A stretch of DNA of 64,000 bases, taken from Loxodes magnus (Eukaryota > Ciliophora > Karyorelictea > Loxodida > Loxodidae). A program made the position numbers and the translations under genes. Positions within the stretch are counted from its first letter, which is position 1. Each line of letters opens with the position of its first letter. The stretch is from assembly GCA_946699065.1 (NCBI GenBank), contig CAMPDV010000123.1:124001-188000 (forward strand), in the 5' to 3' direction. Below are positions 23,141-36,000 of this stretch, piece by piece. Below the pieces are notes generated by a model. That model searched no databases. It was not told the DNA's origin and worked only from the letters and a program-made list of their open reading frames with translations.

Positions 23141-23990
23141 CTATATAATCTTTAATAGCCATAAAATAATAATAGACAGTTATCTTAAAATAGCTAAGAG
23201 AAGGTATCAATTAACAAGAGTACACTATCACTCAAAAGCATATCAAAATTTTCTAAAGTTATTTAAATATTTTCTTTAAATAAGACTAAATAGTTAAAAA
23301 GGTTCTTTTCTTTTCAATCTAATTTCTATATCTTTACTATATTTATTATCTAAACTATTAATATACATCAATATTACTAAATAAAAGGCATAATAATAAG
23401 CTTTCTAGCTATTTAGCAGAACATCCTTTATTATTTAAAATACTTTATCCTTTTATTTTCACTTATAAAATAAGTTTATCATTTCAAGCTTTTCTTATTT
23501 AAACAGGTTAATTAATTTCAGTAAATGTATAAAGAAATATATAAAGCTACATAATAGATATAAAGAAGTTTGATAGATATAATAAAATAAAGGATAAGAG
23601 CTAGATTATATAGTTAGATTCTGAGCTTATAGCTATATTTAATATTATACTCTGAACTAATTATCTAGCTTTACAGTTTTAGTGCTCTTAATTTATGATA
23701 GTAGCTTTATGCAAGCTTGTAGATTGCTAGGATTAATAAGAGGAAAGAATAGAATATGAAGAAGTAGCTTTTTAAGATTATAGCTTTCCTTTCAATTTTT
23801 TTGGAAATAAAATTGTATTTATTTGAGTATAATTTGATATAATAATAACCTTTGATTTAGTAAGAAGTTTTAAATTACTTACTATAATCATAATTTATTA
23901 ATATAGAGCTATTTGGATTAATCACTATGATTTAATAAATTTCTAGTTTTCTTTGTATAGAAATGTGAAAATTATTATCTTAAACTTCCT
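23141..23990. other. Intergenic, nothing recognised
   Basis: AT-rich spacer between the convergent ends of the preceding segment and the copine gene. No gene supported. Confidence 0.4.
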
Positions 23991-26612
23991 TCATAAAATT
24001 GAATCTAATTTAAACTTTAGATATTTTTAATAGAATTAGCTTTATTTCAATCTAATAAGAAAAGTGAAAGGTTAATAATAGAGATTCTAAGGGTCATATC
24101 CTTTGGCATATTGTCCTTGCTATCCTTGTCCACTTTGATATTGTTAATATTGAATTGGAGATGGTTAATATGGAGAGCCTGGCTATTGGTTTCCTGGTGG
24201 CATATATCCTCCAGGATAAACTTATTACTAATAATATGGCCCTGGCTAAGGAATTCCAGGTTAATAAGGCTAATAAGCTGGTTATGGTCCAGGTAGATAT
24301 GGATTTTAGACTTGAGGTGGTCCTGGTTGATATGGATTTTAAACTTGAGGGGGACTAGGTTAAAATGGTTAGTACATTTGAGGTTATCCAGGCAAGTATT
24401 ATGCTTATAATGGCCCTGGCTATTATTATGGATATTAAGCTTATGGAGGTTCTTGCTAGAAAGGTTATTATACTTATTATCCCTGTTACTATGGATATTA
24501 AGCTTATGGAGGTCCTTAATAGAAAGGTTATTATGCTTATTATCCCTACGAATATGGATATTAAGCTTATGGAGGGCCTTATTATTATGGTTATTATACA
24601 ATTGGTGGTCCAGGCTAAGGTGGTTATTATACTTAAGTCGGTTGAGATTAAATATGTTAATAATTTTAAGGAGGTTAGGTCTGAACTTATTGCTATGCTA
24701 GTGGTTGAGTTGGCTAATAAACATCTTGTTGCTAAATTACTTACAAAACTTCTGATTATGTATTTTACTATTATCCAGAGTAAATTTAAACTACTTAAGG
24801 TTAAGAAACTCCTTATTTAATCTCAATTTGTACTTTCTATTCTTAAGGTTATTAACCTTGTTAACTAGATGCTTATAATCCAAATTTATTACCTATTCCA
24901 GAAACCATTGGCTAAGTCAAATTGAAAGTTTCAGGGTGCGGCTCTGAGTAAACTGAAGGAGCAGCTACTGTAATTTCTTGCATTTTGACTTAAACTTTTG
25001 GAATTGGTTAAATTCCCTTCTAAGACATGAAACTAGTAAGCTAAGCAGGAACTTCAGCCAAAACTTCTTGAGCTAGAAGTTAGCCATTTCCTTAGAATTT
25101 TCTAAATGGAACAAATTGAACAATATCTCTTAAAGCTCTTTTACCTCTTTCATCCTAAAGTAACTTGCTATCACTGTCCAATTCTTACATACTTGAAAAA
25201 TCAGAATTACCAACTCCTACTATAATAATAGAAAGAGGTAATTCGGAAGCATCTACTATTAAAGACTTTGCTTATCTCATGTCATGAATAGATCCATCAG
25301 TTAGAATAAGTAAAATATGGTATTGTTATTATCCAAATTGCCATTATTATGCTGCGATTTGCATAGAAGATGAAATTATTTGCTAGAAAAGAGTGGGGCC
25401 ATTAAAATATAATCTCTATAAGTTACTTCTGTAAACGTCTAATATTCCTTGTATACCTTATACAAAAGGCTATTGCACATTCCCAGTTAAAGGAAAGCAA
25501 TGACTAACAGGTTATCCCTAAGCAACACTTGCTCCAAATCCTCATACTGGGAACATTCTATCAATATCGTATTATTCCAAAATACCTCCTATAGATAAAA
25601 TAGCTCTTTCATATTCATTTGGCTAACTAGGATTGATATAATGTAGTGATTAAGGATTATGTGGCATGCCATTAGATGCTGTAAAATCAATAGCCACCAT
25701 AAAAGAAACTGAGCAATTTCCCTCAATATACTCTAAGAAAGAAGCCTCATGAATGCATTGAGCCTGAATAACCGCAATAACGCCTGAGTTTCTATAATTT
25801 GCTTTATTCATCTTAGTTGGATTCTTAAGTTCTAAAGTAGGCTTTTGTAGGATTTCTTAAAGATTAGTTTCGCATTAACCAATAAATTCATGTCTTCCAT
25901 TATTTTCATAATCATAGCATTCGATTTTAATAGGTCGATAGAAATCTCCATTACCAAGTTATTGAGCAGTGATTCTAAAAGGATTCCAAACTGGATTTAA
26001 ATTACTTTTAACTACTTCTGTTTCATGTACTTTTACCCATGTATTATCTTCTCTTTTTTTAGAAAATGTTAAAAAGGGATCACTTTTGCTAAAGTAATCC
26101 TTATCCTCTAAGTTTGAGGCCTTAATTTATAAAAAGCAATTATCTTTTCCTTTACCAGTTTGGGTATTTTCTTCTCCTCTCGCAATCAATTTTCCTACTG
26201 CTAATTTCCCTTATGCATCTAGTAAATTAATAATTTGGGTACAATTTTTAGCTCCCATAATGTTTCCCACACTGGTAATAGCTCTACCAATAAAATCCAT
26301 TTTATTAGCACTATCATAATCGAAAACATCAAAGCACAAAGGTTGCTGCTATTCGAAATAATATGGAATTAGAAAAGTTTTAGCGAAGTCAGGATTTAGA
26401 TTATTTTGAATAACTTCAGTCTATCCTATTACATTCCACTATGCTGTTTACATATTTTATAAAGCCACTTTAACCATTGGATCACTTTTAGAAAGTCTAT
26501 CTAAATCCTTCAAATTTCTACAAGACACGGAGATTTCTACATTAGTAACGGTCTTAGCATTTTGATATCCTTAGTTAGGCACTTATTGATATTAGCCTTA
26601 CTGAGCATACAT
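23991..26612 (-). CDS. Copine (C2-C2-vWA) with long Pro/Gln-rich tail, 873 aa
   Basis: The frame closes from ATG (26612) to TGA (23991), 2622 nt, no intron. Residues ~12-140 and ~150-290 are two C2 domains (NVEISVSCRNLKDLDRLSKS; NCFLQIKASNLEDKDYFSKS) with the paired Asp loops that bind Ca2+. Residues ~305-540 are the copine vWA-like domain with a DFTASN metal site (MVAIDFTASNGMPHNPQSLH) and FPVWGFGA, where the Trp is TGA. Copines are Ca2+-dependent phospholipid-binding proteins that move to membranes and recruit partners. The last ~270 residues are a Pro/Gln/Gly/Tyr repeat tail, with most Gln written TAA or TAG. Similar tails occur in annexin-like and copine proteins of protists. The terminator is the first in-frame TGA, so the end is slightly uncertain. 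Confidence 0.93.
24080..24800 (-). repeat. Imperfect Pro/Gln coding repeats in the copine tail
   Basis: The DNA repeats in blocks of roughly 45-60 bases, coding units such as QGPPQAQYPQQQGQQ and YQPGPPQVQNPY. The repetitiveness creates long Leu/Ile- or Asn/His-rich open frames on both strands, which are shadows. Confidence 0.8.
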
Positions 26613-26915
26613 TTTTAATATGAAAATAAGGAAAACAAAAGAAATGAAAAATGTTACTAAAAATCACTTATTTAAGCTTTAGCTTCATAAGGATAGTTAA
26701 TTACTTTACCTTTTTACTAAACATATTTAATCTCACTGTTAAACCAATTTAGCTAATTATAAGCTACTATATTTCTATAGATGTTAGAGTTACTTAACTG
26801 AGAATTACTAATCATATTAAAGATTAGAGCTAAATACTTATTACTCTTATTTAGTAAGGATAAGCATGATTAAAGCTAAATCTCATTTAAACTGCTTTAA
26901 ACAGATAAAAATAAA
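26613..26915. promoter_or_regulatory. Divergent intergenic region, copine and repeat-protein gene
   Basis: About 300 AT-rich bases between two divergent start codons, so both promoters should lie here. No motif recognised. Confidence 0.45.
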
Positions 26916-29258
26916 ATGCTAAATAGAGAAAAAAAGGTTTAGCATAGCAATCAACTTAATGAAGAATAGCCAAAAAATTAGGACCAAAAGTGCAAACAAA
27001 ATTAACTATTACTATTAAAAAACATCCTTAACATCAATACTGATATAGAAAGCAAATTAGACTAAAAATAGGAATAAGATTAGTTTGAGCTGTAATTATA
27101 AAATGAACTAAGCGAGGAAAATTCACAAGAGGGAATGTAAGAAATATGCAAAAAATAGGAAAAGTAGTAAGTCGAAGATTAATAGTAGGATGTTTTGGTT
27201 TCGTAGAAATAATATGAAAAGTGGAAATAGAATAAGCAAAGGTAGCTTAAATAGAAATATGATAAAATTTACAGTAAAAATTTACTTGATCCTTTTAACG
27301 TCAAAAATAGAAACTTTAACTCTCCTATTTCTAACATCAATAACTTAAGTCCTTAGTAAGGATCAATAGGCTATCTTGAAAAATCAAGTGGTCAGAAAAA
27401 GGAGGAGAGTTAGGTCTGTTCAAAAATTAGACATTTGAAAAGCAAAAGTAAGTAAGATTGCTCCTTTTAACCCTAGATAAACTAGGTATCACATTAATTA
27501 TAAAGAGAAGGATAAATTCATGATAGGCTATTTATCATGAAAAAGCATCAACAAGAAAAGTAAAGTAAGATTATACAAGATAAAAAGCTTTAAGAAGAAA
27601 GATAAATGAAGCATCAGTTTAAACCTCAAACTAACAATTACAATTTAAAAAACATTAAAAGACCTAAATCTTAGAAGCAGGTGTTTGAATATCTTTATGA
27701 AAATGGAATGGAAACCAAAGCAAGATTAAATGAATACCAAGAAAATTTCGCAAAGACAAATTTTTCATTCGTTCCTATAATTAACAACAAATCTTTCTAA
27801 GGATAATCAGATAAAGATGATAGCTTTTAAAACAGTAAAGGCTTCCATAGTGTATTAAACAGAAGCTGTGGAGAAAACTTCTTTAAAAGCGAATTTTTGA
27901 CCACTTCAAAATCCGTAACTTCTAAAGATTGAAATAAGTTCATGAGTTAATCACAGAAATTTTCGAATGACATTGAAAATTAAGAGAGCAGCAATTATAA
28001 GTCAATAAGCTAGTAAAAAAAAGAGAAATTCCTATAAGAGGTTGAGAAGGAAAGGTTAAAAGAATGTACTTTTAAACCAAAACTTAATAAATGCCAGTCA
28101 TAATAATAGATTAAAGGAAATATCTATTAAAGATCGGTAAAATACCTATAAACAAAACAAGAAAAAGAGAAGCAAACCAAGTAGAATCTTCTTTAGAAAG
28201 AGTTAGTTTAGTGCACTTTTCATCCTAAAACTAACAAAAACGACTGAGGATGAGCTGAAAAATTTAGATAATTCTAACTTGCTCCAATATAAAATAAACA
28301 AGATTAGAAAGATTTGGATGTAGCATAAAGTCAGCTTCCATAAAATCAAAATGATCAGCAAGAAAATAATGAAGAATAATTAAAAAAAGCAAAAAAAATT
28401 GAGATGGCTTAGCTTAAAGAAAAGAAATATGAAGCGGAATTAAAAAGGGAACTAAAAAATTATCAGTAATATAAGAAAAAAATTAAAGAAAAAGAAAACT
28501 TTAAAGATATTACTCCCATCAAAGCTAATAAAAAGCTGTAAGAAGATAGTAACAACAAGTAATAATCCATGTTCAACACTGATATGTTCATTTACCAACC
28601 AAAAGACTAGAATAATAATAATTCTGATTCTTAGTTATAGAAAGAAATTAATAATTAGTAGCAGCAACCTAAATAATAAAACAACTAAAATGTTTTTCCT
28701 ATAAGAAACAAAAACAAATCAGTTATTGCTCAAAAGACAGAATTTCTATTAAGAGAATCCTATTAAAATGCTTTAAAGGAAATCTCTGATAAACTTAGTC
28801 AAAATGGTAATCTATAATAGGAGAACAAAGTCTCATCAGAATCCTTAGAAGATTTTTCATAAGAAACATAAAAGGAAGAAGAAGCATAGTCTCCCAAGCA
28901 AAAAGGTAGAGGCCTATAACTAAAATCAGAACGAAACTGGAAAAATGTTTAAGAATCATATGACGCACTTTTAAAAGAATTTGAGTAGTTTAGTACTCAG
29001 TTTGAAACTTTCTAGAATAGAGATAAAAACAATTAGGAGATCATAAATTAATCAATTTTTATTTCAGTTTAAAAACTCTTATTTGAGCTTGAGCTTTTAA
29101 AATAAAAATTAAGTAAAGCATTCATTAAATTATTTATATTTGTTTTTATAAAACTTAACGAAGTTAATAAAATTAAGAGCACCGAATAGCTTTAAATAGT
29201 TTAGTTGAGAGAGGAAGAAAAAATTATTTTAGAAATTTTTTAACTTATTTGTAGATGA
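26916..29258 (+). CDS. Ciliate-type repeat protein with F-x-P motifs, 780 aa
   Basis: The frame closes from ATG (26916) to TGA (29256-29258), 781 codons with no intron. The protein is Gln/Lys/Asn-rich and coiled-coil-prone. It repeats a short motif: CSFQPQIN, HQFKPQTN, CTFKPKLN and CTFHPKTN. Some copies are followed by a basic helix containing an RL or YL pair (GQIHDRLF, RSVKYLQTKQEKEKQ). This C-T/S-F-x-P-x-x-N pattern is familiar from large uncharacterised ciliate and flagellate proteins, so I would not assign a biochemical role. The C-terminal half is longer coiled coil (IEMAQLKEKKYEAELKREL). The 3' end lies about 155 bases from the terminator of the convergent OSCP gene. Confidence 0.85.
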
Positions 29259-29413
29259 ATGATTATGAAGGCTAGTCTTAGTTTTAAAATGCTGCATTAG
29301 AAATTTATAATCTTTATTGAATAAAAATTAGAGTTGTAACATACTTTATATGCTTTACGAATGCAAAATGATATTAGAACCATTTTATTTAATAATAAGT
29401 TTTGAGTTATCGA

Positions 29414-30004
29414 TCACATCAAGGATTGGGTATCTTCCTTAATCTTGTTGATTCTTGAAAACAGGCTTAAATCCATAAAGGCATTTGGGAAATACAGTTG
29501 GAGTCCTCCAATAATTGAAGGATCAACTCTATAACTGATAGTATAACTTGTTCCCTTTCCAAATTCATCAAGAGCAGCAGATACTCGTTCCTTATCACTT
29601 TGGTTAAGCTCTTCAGCCGAAACTACAGTTACTATTTCTTTTCTTTCCTGAATCTTCATGTACTCTACAAACCTCTTACATATTAAATGTAGCTAATCAG
29701 TTCTCTTGTTGACTACTAGAGTCTATAAGAGATTTCGTGTCAAATCCTAGAATCCAGGTGTTACTTCTTTAAAGAGACTTAAGACTTTCTCTCTTTGAAT
29801 AGTAGGATTGGATAATAAATTTCTGAAGTCATCAGACTGATCATAAAGCTACTAGAGGTATTTGATATCAGTTAGAATTTCTTTTGGCTTATCCTGCTAG
29901 TAAGCAGTCATGAATAGAGTCCATGCATATCTACCCGCAGGGGTTCCTTCCATGACTATTTTCACGGCAGGAGTAGCAAAGGTTCTAATGCGTGATAGCC
30001 ACAT
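29414..30004 (-). CDS. Mitochondrial ATP synthase OSCP / delta subunit, 196 aa
   Basis: The frame closes from ATG (30004) to TGA (29414), 197 codons, the usual OSCP length. The N-terminus (MWLSRIRTFATPAVKIVMEG) is basic and Ser/Thr-bearing, like a mitochondrial presequence running straight into the OSCP helical domain (GRYAWTLFMTAY). The C-terminal hallmark is YRVDPSIIGGLQLYFPNAFM, corresponding to the conserved D-x-S-I-I-G-G element. OSCP joins F1 to the peripheral stalk of the F1Fo ATP synthase on the matrix face of the inner membrane. It has no intron and uses TGA as its terminator. The gene fixes TGA as a genuine stop, because the family ends just there. Confidence 0.95.
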
Positions 30005-30595
30005 TTTATTTTAATTATTAGTTTTAAGTTAAATTCCAAAATGGATACAAAACATATTCATTGTTAAAAAACTATCAAATCTCATTTATTTAAACAAACC
30101 AACTCTCACATAACATGCTCTTCAGCATTTTAGCCGAACCAAAAGAGTCTAACATGATAAGCAAAAATATATCTAAACTAGCTTTTTTATTTAGAAGCTT
30201 AATTCCAAAATTTAAATAAAAAAAATAATTAATGCTTGCTTAGTCAAACCAAATTAGTTTAATAGGCATCTAAAAAATATCAATCAATAAGAGTGAAAAG
30301 CATTATATCATCGCCTTGCTAACATCAATTATATATACATAAAGCCTATAGAGATAATATACTCACATACTTAAAGCTTAGAAAAAAGCATCAGATTAGA
30401 ATAAAAAACAGAATAGTTATTAACAAGGCTTGGTAAATAAATAAAATAAATGGCTTAGAAATAAAGTAGAGTTGTAGGTAGTTAAAGACAATTAATAAGA
30501 AATTAAATAAAGTTTTAAATTTAATTTTAGAAGTTCTAGAAATAATAATTTCAATTATAAAGCTTAATTAGCTATTAATTATAATTCATAATAAA
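30005..30595. promoter_or_regulatory. Divergent intergenic region, OSCP and multi-RING gene
   Basis: About 590 bases of AT-rich sequence between two divergent start codons. No motif or gene seen. Confidence 0.45.
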
Positions 30596-31987
30596 ATGGA
30601 TCAGTAAAACCAGACTAATAATTTAGAGAATGAGCTCTCTTTAATTATGTAATAAAAACTTCAATTGTAATAAGAAATAGAAAAATAAGAGATTTATGCA
30701 AAGAGATTAGATTTAGAAATTTAAAAGATTTTAGATAATAATTATCTATAATAAGTCAATCAGCTTTAATAAACGAAATTGAAATTTGAAGATGTTATAA
30801 ATTAAGATAATTTAATTATCTAGAAGATGTAAGAAGAAGCCTAAAAAGAAAATAATTAAATAAAAAATCTAGAAACTTAGCTTGTGTAACTCAAATAAAG
30901 ATAGCGAAATTAGTAATAATTCGATTAAAGGCCATAAAATGCTTAGAATATTAAAGATCTCTAAAGTTATTAGAGTTAGCCATTAAAAAAGTGCTAATTT
31001 GAGAACTGTTAAAAATAAGTACCTTCAGAAAACTCAGTTCAATTATCTTGTAATCACTTATTCTGCAAAGAATGTTTGATTAGCTATTGATTCTAAACGA
31101 CAAATGGCAAAGTAGTTTGTCTCTAAGGAGAATACGGATTTAGTACAAAATGTCCTTTTCCATAATGCAATCACATTATTTAATTGGTTGAAATTTATTA
31201 AGGAATGGATTAGTAAACGTTTGAAGATTTTTTTTGAAATGCTTTGAAAAGGAATGAATAGAAAGAAAAGCTAAATTAGTACGGATAGTCTTCATAATGT
31301 ATGAATTCAAAATGCTTAAAGTAAATTTAATCTGACAACTTAATTTAATTATCCTGCAAACATACTTTATGTCGTTATTGTGTATTAGAAACAAGCTAAA
31401 CTGGAGGAAAAATGAAAAAAGAACTTCTAGAGTAGAATTAAAATTACCTGAAAGTGAATTGCATATCATGTGCATAGAATATTTATATGGAATAGAATAA
31501 ACCATTAAACGAGTAAAAATAAAGTTAAGGTTATTAATAGCTATAAATAAAACAAGTTTACACTAATACTCAAAATATTACTGAATCATAGCCACAAAAA
31601 GAATAATTTTAGAATTAAAAGCAAGATTTATAAGATACTTAGAGCTAAAATTATAACCAAATAAATATCTTATAAAAATAAAATTAAACTAAGTAAGAAT
31701 AGGCAAACCAAAATTAAAACTTAAAATGTATTTGATGTAATAAAGAAGCCAATTAAAAAATTATTTCTTTAAGTTGTGGAGATATATTTTGTTAAAAATG
31801 TACCTCAAATTTAATTCCTAAAATTAAAGATGTTGCTCAAGTCGATAAAAAACAAGAATTTTCTAATAATTGCCTTAAATGTGACATGAAATTAAAATAA
31901 TAAGATTATATAGAAATTATAGGGTTTGAAGAATTTTAGCAATATAAAGCAGCTTTAGCTGAAAAAAACTAGTTTATCTGTGCTTGA
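30596..31987 (+). CDS. Coiled-coil protein with three RING-type cysteine modules, 463 aa
   Basis: The frame closes from ATG to TGA (31985-31987), 464 codons. Residues 1-125 are Gln/Glu coiled coil (EIEKQEIYAKRLDLEIQK). From residue ~133 three Cys/His modules follow: CQFENCQ..LSCNHLFCKECL..EYGFSTKCPFPQC; then CMNSKCLK..LSCKHTLCRYCV..CISC; then CIWCNK..LSCGDIFCQKCT..CLKC. The spacing is RING-like, with a long insert before the last pair of module 1. A role as an E3 ubiquitin ligase or adaptor is an inference. Module 1 is closely related to the last module of the otubain-like protein (GE[FY]GF then KCPF then C). Two internal TGA codons are Trp. Everything from the first module Cys to the 3' flank is duplicated inverted at 41310-42358. 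Confidence 0.9.
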
Positions 31988-32033
31988 AGAATGAATAAAT
32001 TTAAAATAAATATATTTTAAATTTAATAATTAA
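30987..32033. repeat. Inverted repeat 2, left arm
   Basis: This is near-identical to the reverse complement of 41310-42358, with about 9.28 kb between arms. It begins within a few codons of the first module Cys of the gene and ends about 45 bases after its terminator. I noted scattered changes, including coding ones near the last module (TSN versus ALA). Confidence 0.95.
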
Positions 32034-33329
32034 TATTTATTAAATAAAAATAAATAAAATTATATTTAATAACTTAAAACTTTCAAATAATAAATTTAAA
32101 ATTATATAATAGTGTGATATTTTTTAAATAAATTATCTTTATTACTTATAACATGATTTTTTGCTTTATTTTAAATAAATCATCATATTTTTTATATTTT
32201 TCATAAGGCTAACTTAATTGTTTTAAACCAACTTAATGAAATACATTTTTACTTGAAAAAGGTCAGAAGCAAATATAAATCTTGAAGAATGGTAAAATAA
32301 AAGTAAAACATTTCAAAAATTATTAGTAAGTCTATTACTTAGAGTTAATAAAGAAATTATTGAAAATAAGGATATTAATTAATTATATAACTTAATAAAA
32401 TGCTCCCTTTATTTTATAAATATCAAACGATTATTTTAAAGATTAAACATCACTTTAGCTTTTAATTCAAGCTACAGTTAAATTAAATGAGATTGAATAT
32501 AATGCTTTATTTAAAGCTAGTTTTTCTTATAAACTTAATTTAAATTTACTATAAATTTAAAAAACTGATGCTTATTTTCTTAATATCAGCTTTATTTAAA
32601 TAAAACATTTAAAATATCCATTATAATTTCTAATTCTTTTGATTTAGTCATATAACTACTATATCAAATATGCTTATAATTAGATTCTCTTCGAATTAGT
32701 GATATTAGCCTTGGTTATTAAAATATTTAGCAAATTTAAAATATATTTAATAGTTTATTTGTATAAAGAGCTTACAATATTCTTAATGATTGTATTTGCC
32801 TATTAAAGTTTTCAAGTGCTTGCTTATTAAATCGATTTCACAGTTTATTATGAAACTAGTAATATAAGTACTAGTTATAATCCAACTTCAGCATTTTGTT
32901 AAGAAGAACCTTAATAATTGATTATTTGTTTATATACTTAAAGTTTGAATACCTTAGCATTTATATATACATTGAACGGATAAATAATTTTCTGAATTTA
33001 TAAATCCACTAATAATTTTCCTTTTAGCATCAATTAATTAATAACTATCTCTTAATTATTAATTATAGCCAGGCTAATTAAACTAAAATTTTAATTAGTT
33101 TTCTTAAAACTAAAAGGATATTTCTTATTAAGAAAGATTAAGGTTGAAATATTAGAGTGAGGCTTAATTTCTAACTAGTTTAAATCTTAATAACTTTATT
33201 TTATTGTGAAGCTTGTTTTTGTTTAGATTTTATATTCCTAATTATAGAATAAATAGAAAGACGAAGATGAAGTAATGAATGTTGAAGTTTGAAAATATAT
33301 GGAAAAAATACATTAAAAGATAGGAATTT
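32034..33329. other. AT-rich stretch, no gene recognised
   Basis: Very low GC. It may contain the unassigned 3' end of the zinc-finger gene, whose frame shows no early TGA. No other gene supported. Confidence 0.4.
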
Positions 33330-35991
33330 TCAAAGAAATATTTTAATTAAAGCGTAATAATTAATTTTATTCTTAAAATAAGTCGAAGGTTGACAGATAT
33401 TCATCATTATGCTCCTAGTCTTGAGCATCTAATAAGTCAGAGTGAGAAAATTGTTTGTAATTGTTGCTGTTATGGAAATTGTTTTCAGTTTAAGAGTAAT
33501 CAGTGTTCATTTATTTTATAATAGTTTCATAAGCTTTATCATTTCCTTAATCCTCTTGCTAGCCTTTTTAAATTTCAGATCCAACACTAGTTTAATTTTC
33601 TCTTTAATTGGTGTTTGTATTTTAATTTTGGTCGTTCTTATCTCTTTATATCTAAGAACGATGCTCAGGCTGCAAATCTTCTGGCTGGTTTGTGGCTTTA
33701 CTATTTTTAGATTTTTCCTAAGAACTTTAAATTTGATTTTGCATTGCTTAATTTTCCCCAAAAGATCCAAACCACAAATTAGAAAAATTTACGTGATCTA
33801 TTTATTAAAACTATTGATTGGCATTCTTTTCTTATTCTTTTGCCATTTCTTCTTTGTGCATTCTTCCTAAATGTCTTCTTAATCCATTAAAAGTAGGTAT
33901 TAATTTTTAGCAAACATGGCACTTGAGCTTGGAACTATCTTCTTTTTCTTATTGTATGAGCTTTTGTTTCTATTATTCAATATTAGCCTCTTCATTTTAA
34001 TTTACATTCTAAATAGCAAGTTACGTAAAGTCAATTGAGGAGCATTTTATATTTCTTTTTTCTCCTCTTTAAATATTTTTCTATTGATCTATGCTCTCTT
34101 CGTGATTTTCTGAAGATGTTTCTGATAAATTTGTTTATTTCTAAACTTTAATTTCTTCTTGAGAATTTTTCTAGCCTTCTTTTGAAGGTTAATTTTAATA
34201 TCCACTTTAAAATGCTTGCTTTATTTAAACTGGCTTTTAGAATTAATCATTTGAAAGACCTTTAGATTGCATATGTTTCTCGATCAATACATTTTTTTTG
34301 GGACTATTTCCGAGCGAGTGCTTATCATTCTCCTAAATCTTTTTTACAGCTTGATGAGAAATATTTTCTAACGGAGGCTATATTTTTCTTGGTCTTCCTC
34401 TTTTTCTAGGAGTTTATACTTAATTTTGAAGGGTTTCTGTCACTTTTTTTGGTTCCTCGCTTAATGATTTGTACTTGAATTTTGAATCTTTAATATATTG
34501 ATCTTATGATTTTTGGACCATTTTTATAGTTTTTTTCTCACTTTCTCTTTCTAATTTTTTTTAATATCTTTTTTCACTTTCTTAATCTTGTAATTTTTAA
34601 TGATTTTTTTCTTTAATTTTTTCATTTTCCTTTAATAAATGTTTTTCTATTTTTCTGTCATTCTTTATGTCATTCTTTATGTCAAACTTTTATATTATTT
34701 TTTTATCTAGTTTTTCTAGTTTTTTTTCTTTTCTTCTTTCAATTTCTTTTTCTTACTCGTTTTCATTATTTTTAATGTTTTATTTCTCATTTTGTTACTC
34801 CATGTAATTCTGCATCTTTTTATGAATCTTCTGCTCTATCTTTTTATATGTCCATTTATCAAAATTTTTATCAGATTTTTATTGAGCTATTTCATTTTAC
34901 AGCTCAAGATTCATTTCCTTTTACTTTAAGCTTTTTTTTTCATATTTCTTTTTGCAAAGTTCTGGATGATTTTTTTTCATGTGAAAATATCTTTTAATTT
35001 AGTGGCAAAATCTTTCATCACACAATTTGCACTTAAACTTAAAGGCATATTAAGAATCTTATTAATTTTTTTTCAATTTATCTGCATGGCTTTATTTAAT
35101 ATGATCGTCTAAGAGATGTCTCTATTTAAAACTTTAATTACAGTACTAACAGATAGAATATTTACGAAGATATTTCTATCTTACATTCTCCTACACTAAT
35201 GAATATCTATCTCTTGTTGCCTCACTATTATTAAATTCTTCTGCCTCTATCTTTATATCTTCATGATACCTGATCATATGACTTTTATAATTCTGAAAAT
35301 TTTCCCATGAAACTTTGCAAGATTGACACTAAAATGTTTTGATCGGATGAGGAACTTGGAACTCTTCCTGATTGTTATGTCTTTTTTATTTCTAATTTTT
35401 GGATGTTGGTGAATCAGAATAATCGGAATCTGTTGCATATTTTTCTTTGCTAGTTTGCTTTTTATTTAAGGAAGAAGATTACTTATTTTTCTTTCCTTTC
35501 CTATCAGATTCAGATTGCATAGTCTATTTGGAGTTTTCTAAGAGCTAATTTTGAGAAATGAGTATTCTTTCTTTTTACAAATTGATATTTTTCATCAAAT
35601 TAGATTCATTCTAATCAGTCTTCTATTTTTTATATCCCTCTTGACTTTCTTATTCTTCATTCTATTCTTCTCGCATTCTTTTTTCCTTTTCAAAGTCCTC
35701 TTTTTCGTTAGAATCGTTGACTTGCTTTAAAATTTAGGTGACGACAAATAGAGGAATTTTCAATTTATCAGAAATTTCCCAAGTAGGAGTTTATTCCTTG
35801 GTAGACATAGCCCAGATAAGTTTCTTATAGAATTTCATAAATTTGAGTTGAAACAGTTCTATCTGACTAATAGCATTCAAAATGTACTATTTATCATAAC
35901 TGAAATAAGTAGCAGCTCTTTCCATGCCAAAAAAAGCGACGAAAGTTGCAATATCCTGGAGTGCTTTCTATTGAATTTAAGTTTCCGACAT
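33330..35991 (-). CDS. C2H2 zinc-finger protein with AT-hook, about 880 aa
   Basis: The frame from ATG (35991) stays consistent to at least 33534. N-terminal 70 residues are helical (ALQDIATFVAFFGMERAATY; STKEQTPTWEISDKLKI). C2H2 fingers lie near residues 220 (CQSCKVSWENFQNYKSHMIR), 285 (CQYCNQSFKQRHLLDDHIKQ) and 325 (CKLCDERFCHQIKRYFHMKK), and a fourth near 690 (CHVCQKLIPTFNGLRRHLGR). Between them is a long charged coiled coil and, near residue 528, TPRKRGRPRK, a textbook AT-hook for minor-groove AT-tract binding. This indicates a nuclear DNA-binding protein, probably a transcription or chromatin factor. The 3' end is not resolved: the in-frame TGA is far downstream and composition fades after about 33400, so 33330 is a guess. 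Confidence 0.85.
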
Positions 35992-36000
35992 TTTTGGTTT

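Noticed and set aside
24047-24820. Asn/His-rich and Leu/Ile-rich open frames on both strands
   Set aside because: They are out-of-frame translations of the repetitive Pro/Gln tail of copine.
31176-31505. 109-residue frame present in both arms of inverted repeat 2
   Set aside because: Antisense to the RING-type modules; its conservation simply reflects the duplication.
33442-33870. 142-residue very hydrophobic frame resembling a multi-pass membrane protein
   Set aside because: It is antisense to the Lys/Gln-rich coding sequence of the zinc-finger gene, which naturally gives Leu/Phe/Ile-rich frames.
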